A stretch of DNA of 10,643 bases from Sphingomonadales bacterium (GTDB lineage: Bacteria; Pseudomonadota; Alphaproteobacteria; Sphingomonadales; Sphingomonadaceae): the NCBI GenBank assembly GCA_013298745.1, contig JAAFIT010000046.1:1-10643 (forward strand), read 5' to 3'. The notes beneath the pieces are model-generated. The model searched no databases, was not told the DNA's origin, and worked only from the letters and a program-made list of their open reading frames with translations. Position 1 is the stretch's first letter. Every line of letters begins with the position of its first letter. A program made the translations under genes and the position numbers. Positions 1-6,293 of this stretch are shown in pieces.

Positions 1-381
1 GCCCGGCAGCATCGCAGTGACTTCGATCTCGATGCGCATCGCTGGATCGATGAGGCCCGCCACCACCATCGTCGACGCCGGCGGGTTGGCGCCAAAGGCG
101 GCGCGCAACTGCGGCCAGCACGCTTCGAAATCGGCGCGTTCGGGGGCATAATAGGTAACGCGCACCACATCGGCAAAGCTCGCCCCCGCCTCGGCCAGCG
201 CGGTGCCGATGATTCGCAGCGCATTGGCACACTGGCTTTCGACATCGGCCGGCATTGCGCCGGTCTCGGGATCGCGGCCCACCGTACCCGCCACGAACAC
301 GAACGGCGGCTGCACGACAGCGCGGCAATAGCCGACCATGGCTTCGAATGGCGAACCCGAATGGATGTTGCGGCGTGTCAT
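1..381 (-). CDS. RidA/YjgF/YER057c/UK114-family protein (3' end cut by window edge)
   Basis: I read this reverse frame directly: 127 codons from ATG at 381, still open at base 1. The family forms small trimeric proteins of about 130 residues, so only a few residues should be missing. Family features are the AGTVG strand near residues 31-35, the long helix around 48-66, the DVVRVTYY segment at 71-78 and the closing RIEIEVTAML segment at 116-125. RidA proper deaminates reactive enamine/imine intermediates using an Arg in a PARS motif. An ungapped alignment to that motif puts Ser103 (P101-A-S-T) at the Arg position, so this is probably a non-canonical Rid subgroup and classical 2-aminoacrylate deaminase activity should not be assumed. 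The start is supported by TGAGG at 388-392, six bases upstream. That Shine-Dalgarno includes the stop codon of the upstream carboxypeptidase gene, so the two are probably co-transcribed and translationally coupled. Confidence 0.9.
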   Translation of the reverse strand, partial: MTRRNIHSGSPFEAMVGYCRAVVQPPFVFVAGTVGRDPETGAMPADVESQCANALRIIGTALAEAGASFADVVRVTYYAPERADFEACWPQLRAAFGANPPASTMVVAGLIDPAMRIEIEVTAMLPG

Positions 382-387
382 TGGCAA

Positions 388-392
388 CCTCA
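388..392 (-). promoter_or_regulatory. Shine-Dalgarno of the ridA-family gene, overlapping the upstream stop codon
   Basis: Read on the minus strand this is TGAGG. Its first three bases are the TGA stop of the carboxypeptidase gene. Six bases separate it from the ATG at 381. The overlap implies that ribosomes terminating on the first gene can re-initiate on the second. Confidence 0.7.
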
Positions 393-1361
393 ATTGCGCC
401 GTACGGGCGCACTCGTCCCCGGCCGCGGCGGCGCCACCAGACCATCGGCGGCCGGCATTTCACTCGTCAGCCGGTCCATGACGCTGTCCGACAGGTCATC
501 GGGCTCGGCAAAATTGGCGGCGACAGTGGTGCTTTCGCCGCGCGACCGCCGCGTCAACACCTCGAACCCGGTATCGAGCAATTCGGTGACATTGTTGTCG
601 CGCCCGATGCGATTGGGGCCGCCGAGCACCACGGCGATCAACCGCACACCGTCATGCGCTGCCGAGGCTGCCAGCGTGAAGCCGGCGGCATTGGTATAGC
701 CGGTCTTGATGCCATCGACGCCCGGCAGGGTTTTCAGCAACTGGTTGTGATTGCCGATCTGCTGGCCTTCGTAATCGAAGGTCACTTGCGAAAACAGCGG
801 ATAGCGTTTGGGGAAATCGCGGATGACGGCGCGTGATAGGGTGGCGATATCGCGCGCCGTGGTGACATGGCCGGGGTTGGGCAGGCCAGTGGCGTTGAGG
901 AAGGTCGTCCGGCTCATCCCCAGCCGCCGCGCCTCGCGTGTCATCCGCGCGGCAAAGGCTGACTCGCTGCCATCGATGAACTCGGCGAGCGCCACGGCAA
1001 TATCGTTCGCCGATCGTGTCGCGATGACCCCCATCGCCTCACGCACGGTGATCGTGCTGCCGGGCTTCAGGCCCAATTTGGACGGCGGCTGGGAGGCGGC
1101 TTTCGATGAAATGCGGATTTCGTCGCTCTCGCGGATATTGCCGCGGCGCAGCTCGTCAAAGGCAATGTACAGCGTCATCACCTTGGTGATCGACGCCGGA
1201 TAGCGCGTGGCATCGGCCTGGCGCGCATACATGACTTCGCCGGTGTCGCTGTTGATCAGGATCGCGGCATATTTGGGCACCGCGTAAAGGCTGGCGGCAG
1301 CGACGGGTTGCGGCACCGCAAAGCCGATCCCGAGCATCAATCCCAGAGTCCTGATCCGCAA
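390..1361 (-). CDS. D-alanyl-D-alanine carboxypeptidase, peptidase family S11 (low-molecular-weight PBP)
   Basis: A 323-residue periplasmic serine peptidase that should remove the terminal D-Ala from peptidoglycan pentapeptides. All three penicillin-binding motifs are present: SITK (Ser57 nucleophile, Lys60), SAN (117-119) and KTG (219-221). Residues 1-23 form a signal peptide with a positive MRIR start, a hydrophobic core and an AAA-S cleavage region. After the catalytic domain (ending about residue 265) there is only a short polar tail to 323, with no evident PBP5-type C-terminal beta domain or amphipathic membrane anchor. It may therefore be soluble, or held in some other way. The start is TTG at 1361. 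It is preferred because it supplies the charged signal-peptide N-terminus and has AAAGG about nine bases upstream; the ATG at codon 9 would lose that charge. A 97-base gap separates it from the regulator gene upstream, and ridA follows after 8 bases. dacC/dacF-like genes are the nearest named relatives. Confidence 0.95.
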   Translation of the reverse strand: MRIRTLGLMLGIGFAVPQPVAAASLYAVPKYAAILINSDTGEVMYARQADATRYPASITKVMTLYIAFDELRRGNIRESDEIRISSKAASQPPSKLGLKPGSTITVREAMGVIATRSANDIAVALAEFIDGSESAFAARMTREARRLGMSRTTFLNATGLPNPGHVTTARDIATLSRAVIRDFPKRYPLFSQVTFDYEGQQIGNHNQLLKTLPGVDGIKTGYTNAAGFTLAASAAHDGVRLIAVVLGGPNRIGRDNNVTELLDTGFEVLTRRSRGESTTVAANFAEPDDLSDSVMDRLTSEMPAADGLVAPPRPGTSAPVRRN

Positions 1362-1458
1362 ACCGCGAAGCCTTTCGTGTTTTCCGCCAACAGGATACCA
1401 AATTTCGGCTGGTCGGCCAAACCGGCTTGGCGCGGCGTTGAGTCGCCCTATCGCAACC

Positions 1459-2370
1459 TCAGGAGACGATGCGCAGTGCCGGAGGCGCCGGCGCGGTGTC
1501 GCTGCTGCGGGCCAGTGACCGCAGATGCGGCATCATCAAAAGCAGGTCGCCACCCGCCGCTGCCGCTGCTTTGCCCGTGTTGCGCAACAGATGATCACGG
1601 ATGTGTTGTGGGGTTGCGCCATCGGGCAAAACCGGATGCTGGGCACAAAGTGCAGAAAAGCGCCGATCATCAAAATCGGCATCGCCCGACAGATCGGCGA
1701 CGCGCTCACTATAGCAGGGCGTGGCCATCGGCGTCCCGCCAAGCCCGTCGCGACACGACAAGGTTATGCCGTCAAGCGTCTGTGCCTTGCCTTCGGCAAC
1801 ACAATTGAACATCGCCAGCGAAACCGTTCCGCGTGCAGGGTTGATGGCGATCTGGAACAGCTGGTTGTTGACCAGCAACGCCGCGCCCTCCAGTCGCACA
1901 TCGAAGATTCCGGCCCGACAGGATAATTGACCGCCCGGTTCAAGCCGCATCAGACCATAGGATTGCACGAACATGTCGGGCTGTTCGTTGACGCCGGCCG
2001 AATAGGTGACCCGCCAGATGCCTTCATAATCGGCAGCGCGCGCGCGGGTGGCGGCAGCGATCCCCGGCGGCACCGGGATGATCAACGCGTCGGCGACTTC
2101 GACAGCAGGCTTGGCGCGTTCGACCCCCAAACTGGCGGCGAGGTCGTCGATGCTGCGATCCCAATCGTGCATGGTGAAGCCGGGAACGCTCTCGGCGATC
2201 GTTTGGGTGATGCGTTCGAGATTGTGAGCGGCCGGCGCGTAGGTGCCGGCGCACCAGCGCCCGACCAGCGACTTGTCGACTCCGGCGGCCGCCGCCAGCC
2301 GTGCCCGGCTGATCGATAGCGCCTTCAGCACCAACGTCAGCTTATCCGCAAAATTGCCCGCCCGCTCCAT
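1459..2370 (-). CDS. XRE-family helix-turn-helix regulator with unrecognised Cys-containing C-terminal domain
   Basis: A 303-residue predicted cytoplasmic DNA-binding protein. Residues about 7-60 form a lambda-repressor/XRE-like domain; the helix-turn-helix core is around 22-41 (SRARLAAAAG then VDKSLVGRWCAG), followed by a helix (LERITQTIAE). A linker runs to about 112. From Y115-EGIWRVTYSA onward comes a mostly beta-strand region to about 245 that I do not recognise. It contains Cys151, Cys190, Cys206, Cys219 and Cys242. The tail (about 250-303) is Ala/Leu-rich, then Pro/Ala-rich. A ligand- or redox-sensing role for the C-terminal half is only inference. The gene is divergent from the PEPxxWA-CTERM pair across a 192-base region with repeated GTTGC motifs, which makes control of that pair and of itself plausible. 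No clear Shine-Dalgarno precedes ATG 2370; a possible promoter close to the start would give a very short leader. Confidence 0.85.
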   Translation of the reverse strand: MERAGNFADKLTLVLKALSISRARLAAAAGVDKSLVGRWCAGTYAPAAHNLERITQTIAESVPGFTMHDWDRSIDDLAASLGVERAKPAVEVADALIIPVPPGIAAATRARAADYEGIWRVTYSAGVNEQPDMFVQSYGLMRLEPGGQLSCRAGIFDVRLEGAALLVNNQLFQIAINPARGTVSLAMFNCVAEGKAQTLDGITLSCRDGLGGTPMATPCYSERVADLSGDADFDDRRFSALCAQHPVLPDGATPQHIRDHLLRNTGKAAAAAGGDLLLMMPHLRSLARSSDTAPAPPALRIVS

Positions 2371-2378
2371 CGGCGTTC

Positions 2379-2406
2379 AATCTAACCCGTAACGAGTGCG
2401 ATGCAA
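2379..2406 (-). promoter_or_regulatory. Possible promoter of the XRE regulator gene
   Basis: On the minus strand a TTGCAT hexamer (2401-2406) lies 16 bases upstream of TAGATT (2379-2384). The second matches TATAAT at four of six positions; the first matches TTGACA at only three. Transcription would then begin near 2372, almost at the ATG at 2370, giving a leaderless or nearly leaderless message. That would fit the missing Shine-Dalgarno. The -35 element overlaps the left arm of the inverted TGCAACC/GGTTGCA repeat, which would suit autoregulation. This is a weak match by eye only. Confidence 0.25.
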
Positions 2407-2471
2407 CCCGAAGACGCCGGCGGTTGCAGAAAAGTTGCAGTCACGGTTGCAACAGTTGCGCACCCGTTGCG
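2402..2471. repeat. GTTGC repeat cluster, candidate operator in the divergent intergenic region
   Basis: Five copies in direct orientation on the plus strand: GTTGCA at 2423-2428, 2434-2439 and 2446-2451, and GTTGCG at 2455-2460 and 2466-2471. Start-to-start distances are 11, 12, 9 and 11 bases, close to one helical turn. An inverted copy, TGCAACC at 2402-2408, pairs perfectly with GGTTGCA at 2422-2428 at a start-to-start distance of 20 bases, about two turns. The copy at 2446 extends to the self-complementary GTTGCAAC (2446-2453). The cluster lies between the start of the XRE gene (2370) and the PEPxxWA gene (2563). Several helically phased copies suggest cooperative protein binding, with the adjacent XRE protein as the obvious candidate. 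That assignment is inference. Confidence 0.5.
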
Positions 2472-2550
2472 CTCGCCGACGCTGTCCGCCGCAACTGCCG
2501 GAAGCAAAGCGGTCCGCCTAACTGAAAACCGGTTGGCATTTTCGGGCAAA

Positions 2551-2556
2551 AGGGGA
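2551..2556 (+). promoter_or_regulatory. Shine-Dalgarno fixing the start of the first PEPxxWA-CTERM gene
   Basis: AGGGGA lies six bases upstream of ATG 2563. The reading frame is open from an earlier ATG at 2401, but that ATG lacks a site of this kind and would put 54 non-signal residues ahead of the signal peptide. Confidence 0.75.
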
Positions 2557-2562
2557 CGCACA

Positions 2563-3570
2563 ATGACCAAACACTATTTTCTCGCAGGTGTATTCGCAGC
2601 ATCAGCGGCGTTGGCGACGCCGGCCGCTGCCAGCGTGCCGGGCTACAGCATGACCGTCGATGCCAAATGGGGCGGGTCGAACGAGCCCAACAAGTCGGGA
2701 ACCTATGCTTACACGCGTAGCAAGGCCAGCGGTTGGGCGAACGGCTATGACAACCCTATCTTTCTTGGTTCTTCGATGCACGGCGCTTCATCCGCGGCAA
2801 TGGTTAACCATATGGCTTCTATCCAGCCAGGCGTGATCAAGGCCAGCATCGATAGCCAGATTGAGGCCGAGAATCCCTTTCTGGTGTCACAGGAAAGCAC
2901 CTGGGCCGCCGTGGCTCTCGATCTTGCCGATAGGGACATCATCACCTTCGGCGGCATCAATTCCAGCGCGCTGGCGCAGATCACCAATTTCGTCGAACTG
3001 AAGTTTTTGAAGGAGGTGTTCTCCAACGCCGATGATGACAATGGCTCGATGAGCACGAAGAACGGCTTTTCCTATTCCAGCACCATCAAGGTGTACGACA
3101 GCATGGCGGCGCTGCAGTCCGGGCGTGTCCCGCCGAAATCGAATTCCAGCTGGACGCTTTGCAGCAGCACCTTGCTGTGCAACAGCCTGGCCAGTTTCAA
3201 CGGCGGCAAGAAGCTCAACCGCCGGCAGTTTCTGGTCGACGCCGATGACGTCATGGTCATCGACACCCACGTCTCGATGTTCAGCGACCTGTTCGCAACA
3301 CGGACGCGGCTTGGCAATAGTCCGAAAGACTTTTTCGGACTTCGCTATGCCATCCAGGACTATGACTTCGCGAATTCCGGCTACACGCTGATCGACATGC
3401 TGACACCCGGTGCCGAATATTACAGCGCCGCCGGAGCCTATCCCGCCTCGCTTCCGCCGAGTGCGGTTCCCGAGCCGCAAAGCTGGGCGATGCTGATCGT
3501 CGGCTTCGGCGTTGTCGGCGGCGCGATGCGCAGCCGGCGACAAGCGCCGCGCAATGCGGTCGCTGCATGA
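2563..3570 (+). CDS. Secreted PEPxxWA-CTERM sorting-domain protein, first of a tandem paralogous pair
   Basis: A 335-residue exported protein of unknown function. Residues 1-23 are a signal peptide (MTKHYFLAG, then an Ala-rich core, PAAA-S cleavage site). The C-terminus carries the sphingomonad PEPxxWA-CTERM tail: PEP at 303-305, SWAMLI, a GFGVVGGAM hydrophobic stretch and a basic RSRR cluster at 323-326. Such tails are thought to hold proteins at the membrane for processing by an exosortase-type transpeptidase. The mature region (24-300) looks rich in beta-strands, with a Cys pair at 200 and 206 after a Trp. Similarity to the next gene is clear in SGYTLIDMLTPGA (272-284), the DADDVMVID region (226-234), the DRDIITFGGI region (123-132) and the Trp/Cys-pair segment. 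The distance from SGYTLI to PEP is 31 residues in both. The start at 2563 has a strong Shine-Dalgarno and is the only one giving a good signal peptide. No enzymatic motif was recognised; an extracellular or surface-matrix role is inference. Confidence 0.88.
   Translation: MTKHYFLAGVFAASAALATPAAASVPGYSMTVDAKWGGSNEPNKSGTYAYTRSKASGWANGYDNPIFLGSSMHGASSAAMVNHMASIQPGVIKASIDSQIEAENPFLVSQESTWAAVALDLADRDIITFGGINSSALAQITNFVELKFLKEVFSNADDDNGSMSTKNGFSYSSTIKVYDSMAALQSGRVPPKSNSSWTLCSSTLLCNSLASFNGGKKLNRRQFLVDADDVMVIDTHVSMFSDLFATRTRLGNSPKDFFGLRYAIQDYDFANSGYTLIDMLTPGAEYYSAAGAYPASLPPSAVPEPQSWAMLIVGFGVVGGAMRSRRQAPRNAVAA
3480..3499 (+). repeat. 20-bp direct repeat, copy 1 (PEPxxWA sorting-tail coding sequence)
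   Basis: This 20-base stretch beginning AAGCTGGGCG recurs exactly at 4583-4602. Both copies encode the SWAMLI part of the sorting tail. Selection on the peptide explains some of the identity, but even synonymous positions match here. Confidence 0.8.
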
Positions 3571-3602
3571 TCCGCCGAGAACAGCGAGCCGTACAACAAC
3601 AA

Positions 3603-3608
3603 AAGGGA
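3603..3608 (+). promoter_or_regulatory. Shine-Dalgarno fixing the start of the second PEPxxWA-CTERM gene
   Basis: AAGGGA ends six bases before ATG 3615. An in-frame ATG at 3567 overlaps the end of the preceding gene but would add 16 charged residues before the signal peptide. Confidence 0.7.
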
Positions 3609-3614
3609 AAAATC

Positions 3615-4676
3615 ATGCGCACCAAAACGAAATTCGGAATAGCGGCACTTTTGCTGTTATCGGTCGTCCCAGCACACGCCATTACCACATCACGGCATAT
3701 CAGTGTCAACGGAAAGGTCGAAACTGCACAATATCCGGTTTACGACTACTATGACCGAAAGCTGTTTTCTTACAATAAGGTCGATCCTAACCCGACCGGA
3801 AATACTGTTTTTTCTGATTTTCTTTATGAAAACAATACATCGCGCTATCAGCGCAACTGTAGCCCTTATTCGCCGGTTGCGTGCTATCAGCCCGATCCCA
3901 AGGGTTTCGCCAGCACGCTGAGCACAGCCGATATCGGCACAGGGAGCATCAAGGCGAAATCGATCAACTACGTCAACATGCAAGCGCCGCATCTGTCACC
4001 GCAAAAATCGATTGCGGAAAATAATCTGTCCGCATCGTTGACTGATAGGATTACTTTCACCGGCATCGCACCCGGCACACAGGCGCTCGTGAAAATCACT
4101 GACTATGCGGCAGTCAAGACCGCCGTGAACCCAATCATGGAAGATCCCTGGGATAGCGGCTGGGTGACTAGCACCATGTCCTACACCAGCCGATTGGCGC
4201 TCTATGACAATCAGGCCGCCATCACGTCGGAAACGATCGGCCAGAAATTTCAGTCCGAATGGAAAGTCTGCAATGATTCGGCTGTGTTCCTCGCTTGCGG
4301 CGGATCCAACACCGTATTCAACGGCTACCGCAGCAACTCGAAAACCTTGTCGGTTGACAGCGACGACGTTCTCTTCATTTACAGTCAATTGAGTTTGAGC
4401 AACCTGATCGTTGTCAGTTACCTTTCCCCTGGCTACGGGACGAAAACTATCATTGGCCAACGAAACGATTTCGGCAGCTCGGGCTATACGCTGATCGAAA
4501 TGTTGACACCCGGCGCCGGCTACATCAGCGAATCCGGCGGCTCATACCTCACCTCGGCGCCGTCCTTTGTCCCCGAGCCAGCAAGCTGGGCGATGCTGAT
4601 CGCCGGTTTCGGCTTCACCGGCGCAGCAATGCGTCGACGGCGACAGGCGACGCAGCCCAAGCGCGTCACCGCCTGA
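3615..4676 (+). CDS. Secreted PEPxxWA-CTERM sorting-domain protein, second of a tandem paralogous pair
   Basis: A 353-residue exported protein, paralogous to the preceding gene and starting 44 bases after its stop. Residues 1-22 are a signal peptide (MRTKTKFG, a Leu-rich core, PAHA cleavage site). The C-terminal tail has PEP at 320-322, SWAMLIAGFGFTGAAM and a run of four Arg at 340-343. Shared blocks with its neighbour are SGYTLIEMLTPGA (289-301), DSDDVLFIY (248-256), TDRITFTGI (143-151) and a W-x-x-C segment with Cys219 and Cys228, where the neighbour has a shorter Cys spacing. Its N-terminal third (about 23-115) looks different and adds Cys82 and Cys90. Base composition is odd: bases 3721-3840 contain 43 G+C of 120 (36%), far below the surrounding genes. 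The function is unknown. I infer secretion and handling by the same sorting system, with co-expression from the same promoter. Confidence 0.88.
   Translation: MRTKTKFGIAALLLLSVVPAHAITTSRHISVNGKVETAQYPVYDYYDRKLFSYNKVDPNPTGNTVFSDFLYENNTSRYQRNCSPYSPVACYQPDPKGFASTLSTADIGTGSIKAKSINYVNMQAPHLSPQKSIAENNLSASLTDRITFTGIAPGTQALVKITDYAAVKTAVNPIMEDPWDSGWVTSTMSYTSRLALYDNQAAITSETIGQKFQSEWKVCNDSAVFLACGGSNTVFNGYRSNSKTLSVDSDDVLFIYSQLSLSNLIVVSYLSPGYGTKTIIGQRNDFGSSGYTLIEMLTPGAGYISESGGSYLTSAPSFVPEPASWAMLIAGFGFTGAAMRRRRQATQPKRVTA
4583..4602 (+). repeat. 20-bp direct repeat, copy 2 (PEPxxWA sorting-tail coding sequence)
   Basis: An exact copy of 3480-3499, about 1.1 kb downstream and in the same codon phase. Recombination between the copies would delete the intervening part and leave one in-frame fused PEPxxWA gene. 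Confidence 0.8.
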
Positions 4677-4724
4677 CGCACCAATGCTTGCCGGGGCGCG
4701 GGAAAATCGCCATCTAGCGCGGCC

Positions 4725-6293
4725 ATGTCTGCACCCGCACCCCGGCGCACCTTTGCCATCATCTCGCACCCTGATGCCGGCAAAACGACGCTGACCGAAA
4801 AGCTGCTGCTGTTCGGCGGCGCCATCCACATGGCCGGCGAAGTCCGTGCGCGCGGCCAGAACCGCCGCGCACGATCGGACTGGATGAAGATCGAGCAGGC
4901 GCGCGGCATTTCGGTGACGTCGTCGGTTATGACGTTTGAACGCGGCGGCATTGTCTTCAACCTGCTCGACACGCCGGGCCACGAGGATTTTTCCGAAGAC
5001 ACTTATCGCACGCTGACCGCGGTCGATTCCGCCGTCATGGTGATCGACGCGGCGCGCGGTATAGAAGCGCAGACGCGCAAGCTGTTCGAAGTCTGCCGGT
5101 TGCGCGACGTGCCGATCATCACCTTCATCAACAAGGTCGATCGCGAGGGGCGCGATCCGTTCGAGCTGCTCGACGAGATTTCCGACATACTGGCGCTGGA
5201 CGTCGCGCCGTTGAACTGGCCGGCCGGCATGGGCGGCGAGTTCAAGGGCCTGTACGACCTGCGCAGCCACAAGTTCCTGCGGCCCGATGGCACCGGCACC
5301 AATGCCGCCGGCGAGACGGTGCAGATGTCGGGCCTCGATGACCCGCAGATCGATGCGCTGTGCGGCCCGATTGCCGAGCGGCTGCGCGAACAGGCCGAGC
5401 TGGCGCTCGGCGGCTATGCGACGCTCGATGCCGATCTGTACCGCCAGGGGGCGCTGACCCCGGTGCTGTTCGGATCGGCGCTGAAGGATTTCGGGGTCGA
5501 GGCACTGATCGACGCGCTCGCCGAATTCGCACCGCCGCCGCGGCCGCAACCCGCGTTGCCGGAGCCGGTGTCGCCAACAGACGCGCAGGTGTCGGGCTTT
5601 GTTTTCAAGGTGCAGGCCAACATGAACCCGCAGCACCGCGACCGCATCGCCTTTCTGCGCATCGCTTCGGGCAAGTTCCGCCGCGGCATGAAGCTTCGCC
5701 AGGTCGCCACGGGCAAGGCCATCGCCATCAACTCGCCGATCTTCTTTTTCGCGCAAGACCGCGAGATCGCCGACGAGGCCTTTCCCGGCGACATCATCGG
5801 CATCCCCAACCATGGCGTACTGCGGGTGGGCGATTCATTGGTCGAAAAGGACGATGTCACCTTCACCGGCATCCCGAACTTTGCGCCGGAAATCCTGCGC
5901 CGGGTGCGGCTCGGCGATCCGACCAAATCGAAGCAGTTGCGCACCGCGCTGACCGACATGGCCGAAGAGGGCGTGACACAATTGTTCAAGCCACTGCTCG
6001 GTAGCCAATGGGTTGTCGGCGTCGTCGGCCAGTTGCAATTGGAGGTGCTGATTTCGCGGCTGGAAGCCGAATATCGCGTTGCCGCGAGTTTCGAGCCCAG
6101 CCCGTACGAAACCGCCCGCTGGATCAGCGGCGCCCCGGCCGAACTGAAGCGGTTCATCGACGATAATCGCGGCGCCATGGCCGAAGATCGTGACGGCGCC
6201 CCGGTGTTCATGGCGCGTGACCGCTGGGAACTGAACTACGTCACCCAGCGCGAGACGGCGATAAGGTTTTCGGCTACACGCGAACGGGCATGA
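4725..6293 (+). CDS. prfC: Peptide chain release factor 3 (RF3), translational GTPase
   Basis: A 522-residue cytoplasmic GTPase that ejects RF1/RF2 from the ribosome after peptide release; its length is close to the roughly 530 usual for RF3. The G domain is complete: P-loop SHPDAGKT (14-21), switch I RGISVTSS (60-67), DTPGH (82-86) and NKVD (136-139). The RF3-specific SDWMKIEQARGISVTSSVM context distinguishes it from EF-G, and EF-G domains IV and V are missing. A beta-barrel domain II begins near QVSGFVFKVQANMNP (about 287-301), and the RF3 C-terminal domain follows. No strong Shine-Dalgarno precedes ATG 4725. The weak hexamers TTGCCG (4688-4693) and CATCTA (4711-4716), 17 bases apart, are too poor to call as a promoter. 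No terminator is visible in the 48-base gap after the PEPxxWA gene, so read-through transcription is possible. The stop overlaps the start of the PBP gene (ATGA, 6290-6293). Confidence 0.97.
   Translation: MSAPAPRRTFAIISHPDAGKTTLTEKLLLFGGAIHMAGEVRARGQNRRARSDWMKIEQARGISVTSSVMTFERGGIVFNLLDTPGHEDFSEDTYRTLTAVDSAVMVIDAARGIEAQTRKLFEVCRLRDVPIITFINKVDREGRDPFELLDEISDILALDVAPLNWPAGMGGEFKGLYDLRSHKFLRPDGTGTNAAGETVQMSGLDDPQIDALCGPIAERLREQAELALGGYATLDADLYRQGALTPVLFGSALKDFGVEALIDALAEFAPPPRPQPALPEPVSPTDAQVSGFVFKVQANMNPQHRDRIAFLRIASGKFRRGMKLRQVATGKAIAINSPIFFFAQDREIADEAFPGDIIGIPNHGVLRVGDSLVEKDDVTFTGIPNFAPEILRRVRLGDPTKSKQLRTALTDMAEEGVTQLFKPLLGSQWVVGVVGQLQLEVLISRLEAEYRVAASFEPSPYETARWISGAPAELKRFIDDNRGAMAEDRDGAPVFMARDRWELNYVTQRETAIRFSATRERA

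Noticed and set aside
390..836. Plus-strand open frames antisense to the S11 carboxypeptidase gene
   Set aside because: The minus-strand gene has a signal peptide and SxxK, SxN and KTG motifs; the opposite frames show nothing.
1416..1431. A small hairpin GCCAA/TTGGC in the gap between the regulator and carboxypeptidase genes
   Set aside because: Only five base pairs with a six-base loop and no T-run on the transcribed strand, so not a convincing terminator.
2533..2550. A possible sigma-54 promoter (TGGCA with a downstream GGGCA)
   Set aside because: The spacing between the GG and GC dinucleotides is 9 rather than 10 bases, and the element would lie almost at the ribosome binding site.
2401..2562. 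An upstream in-frame ATG at 2401 for the first PEPxxWA gene
   Set aside because: It would put the GTTGC repeats inside coding sequence and bury the signal peptide, and it has no good Shine-Dalgarno. ATG 2563 has one.
4542..5813. A 423-codon open frame on the minus strand antisense to prfC
   Set aside because: prfC has full conserved GTPase motifs on the plus strand. The antisense frame is an Arg/Gly/Asp/His-rich translation typical of GC-rich shadow frames and has no recognisable domain.
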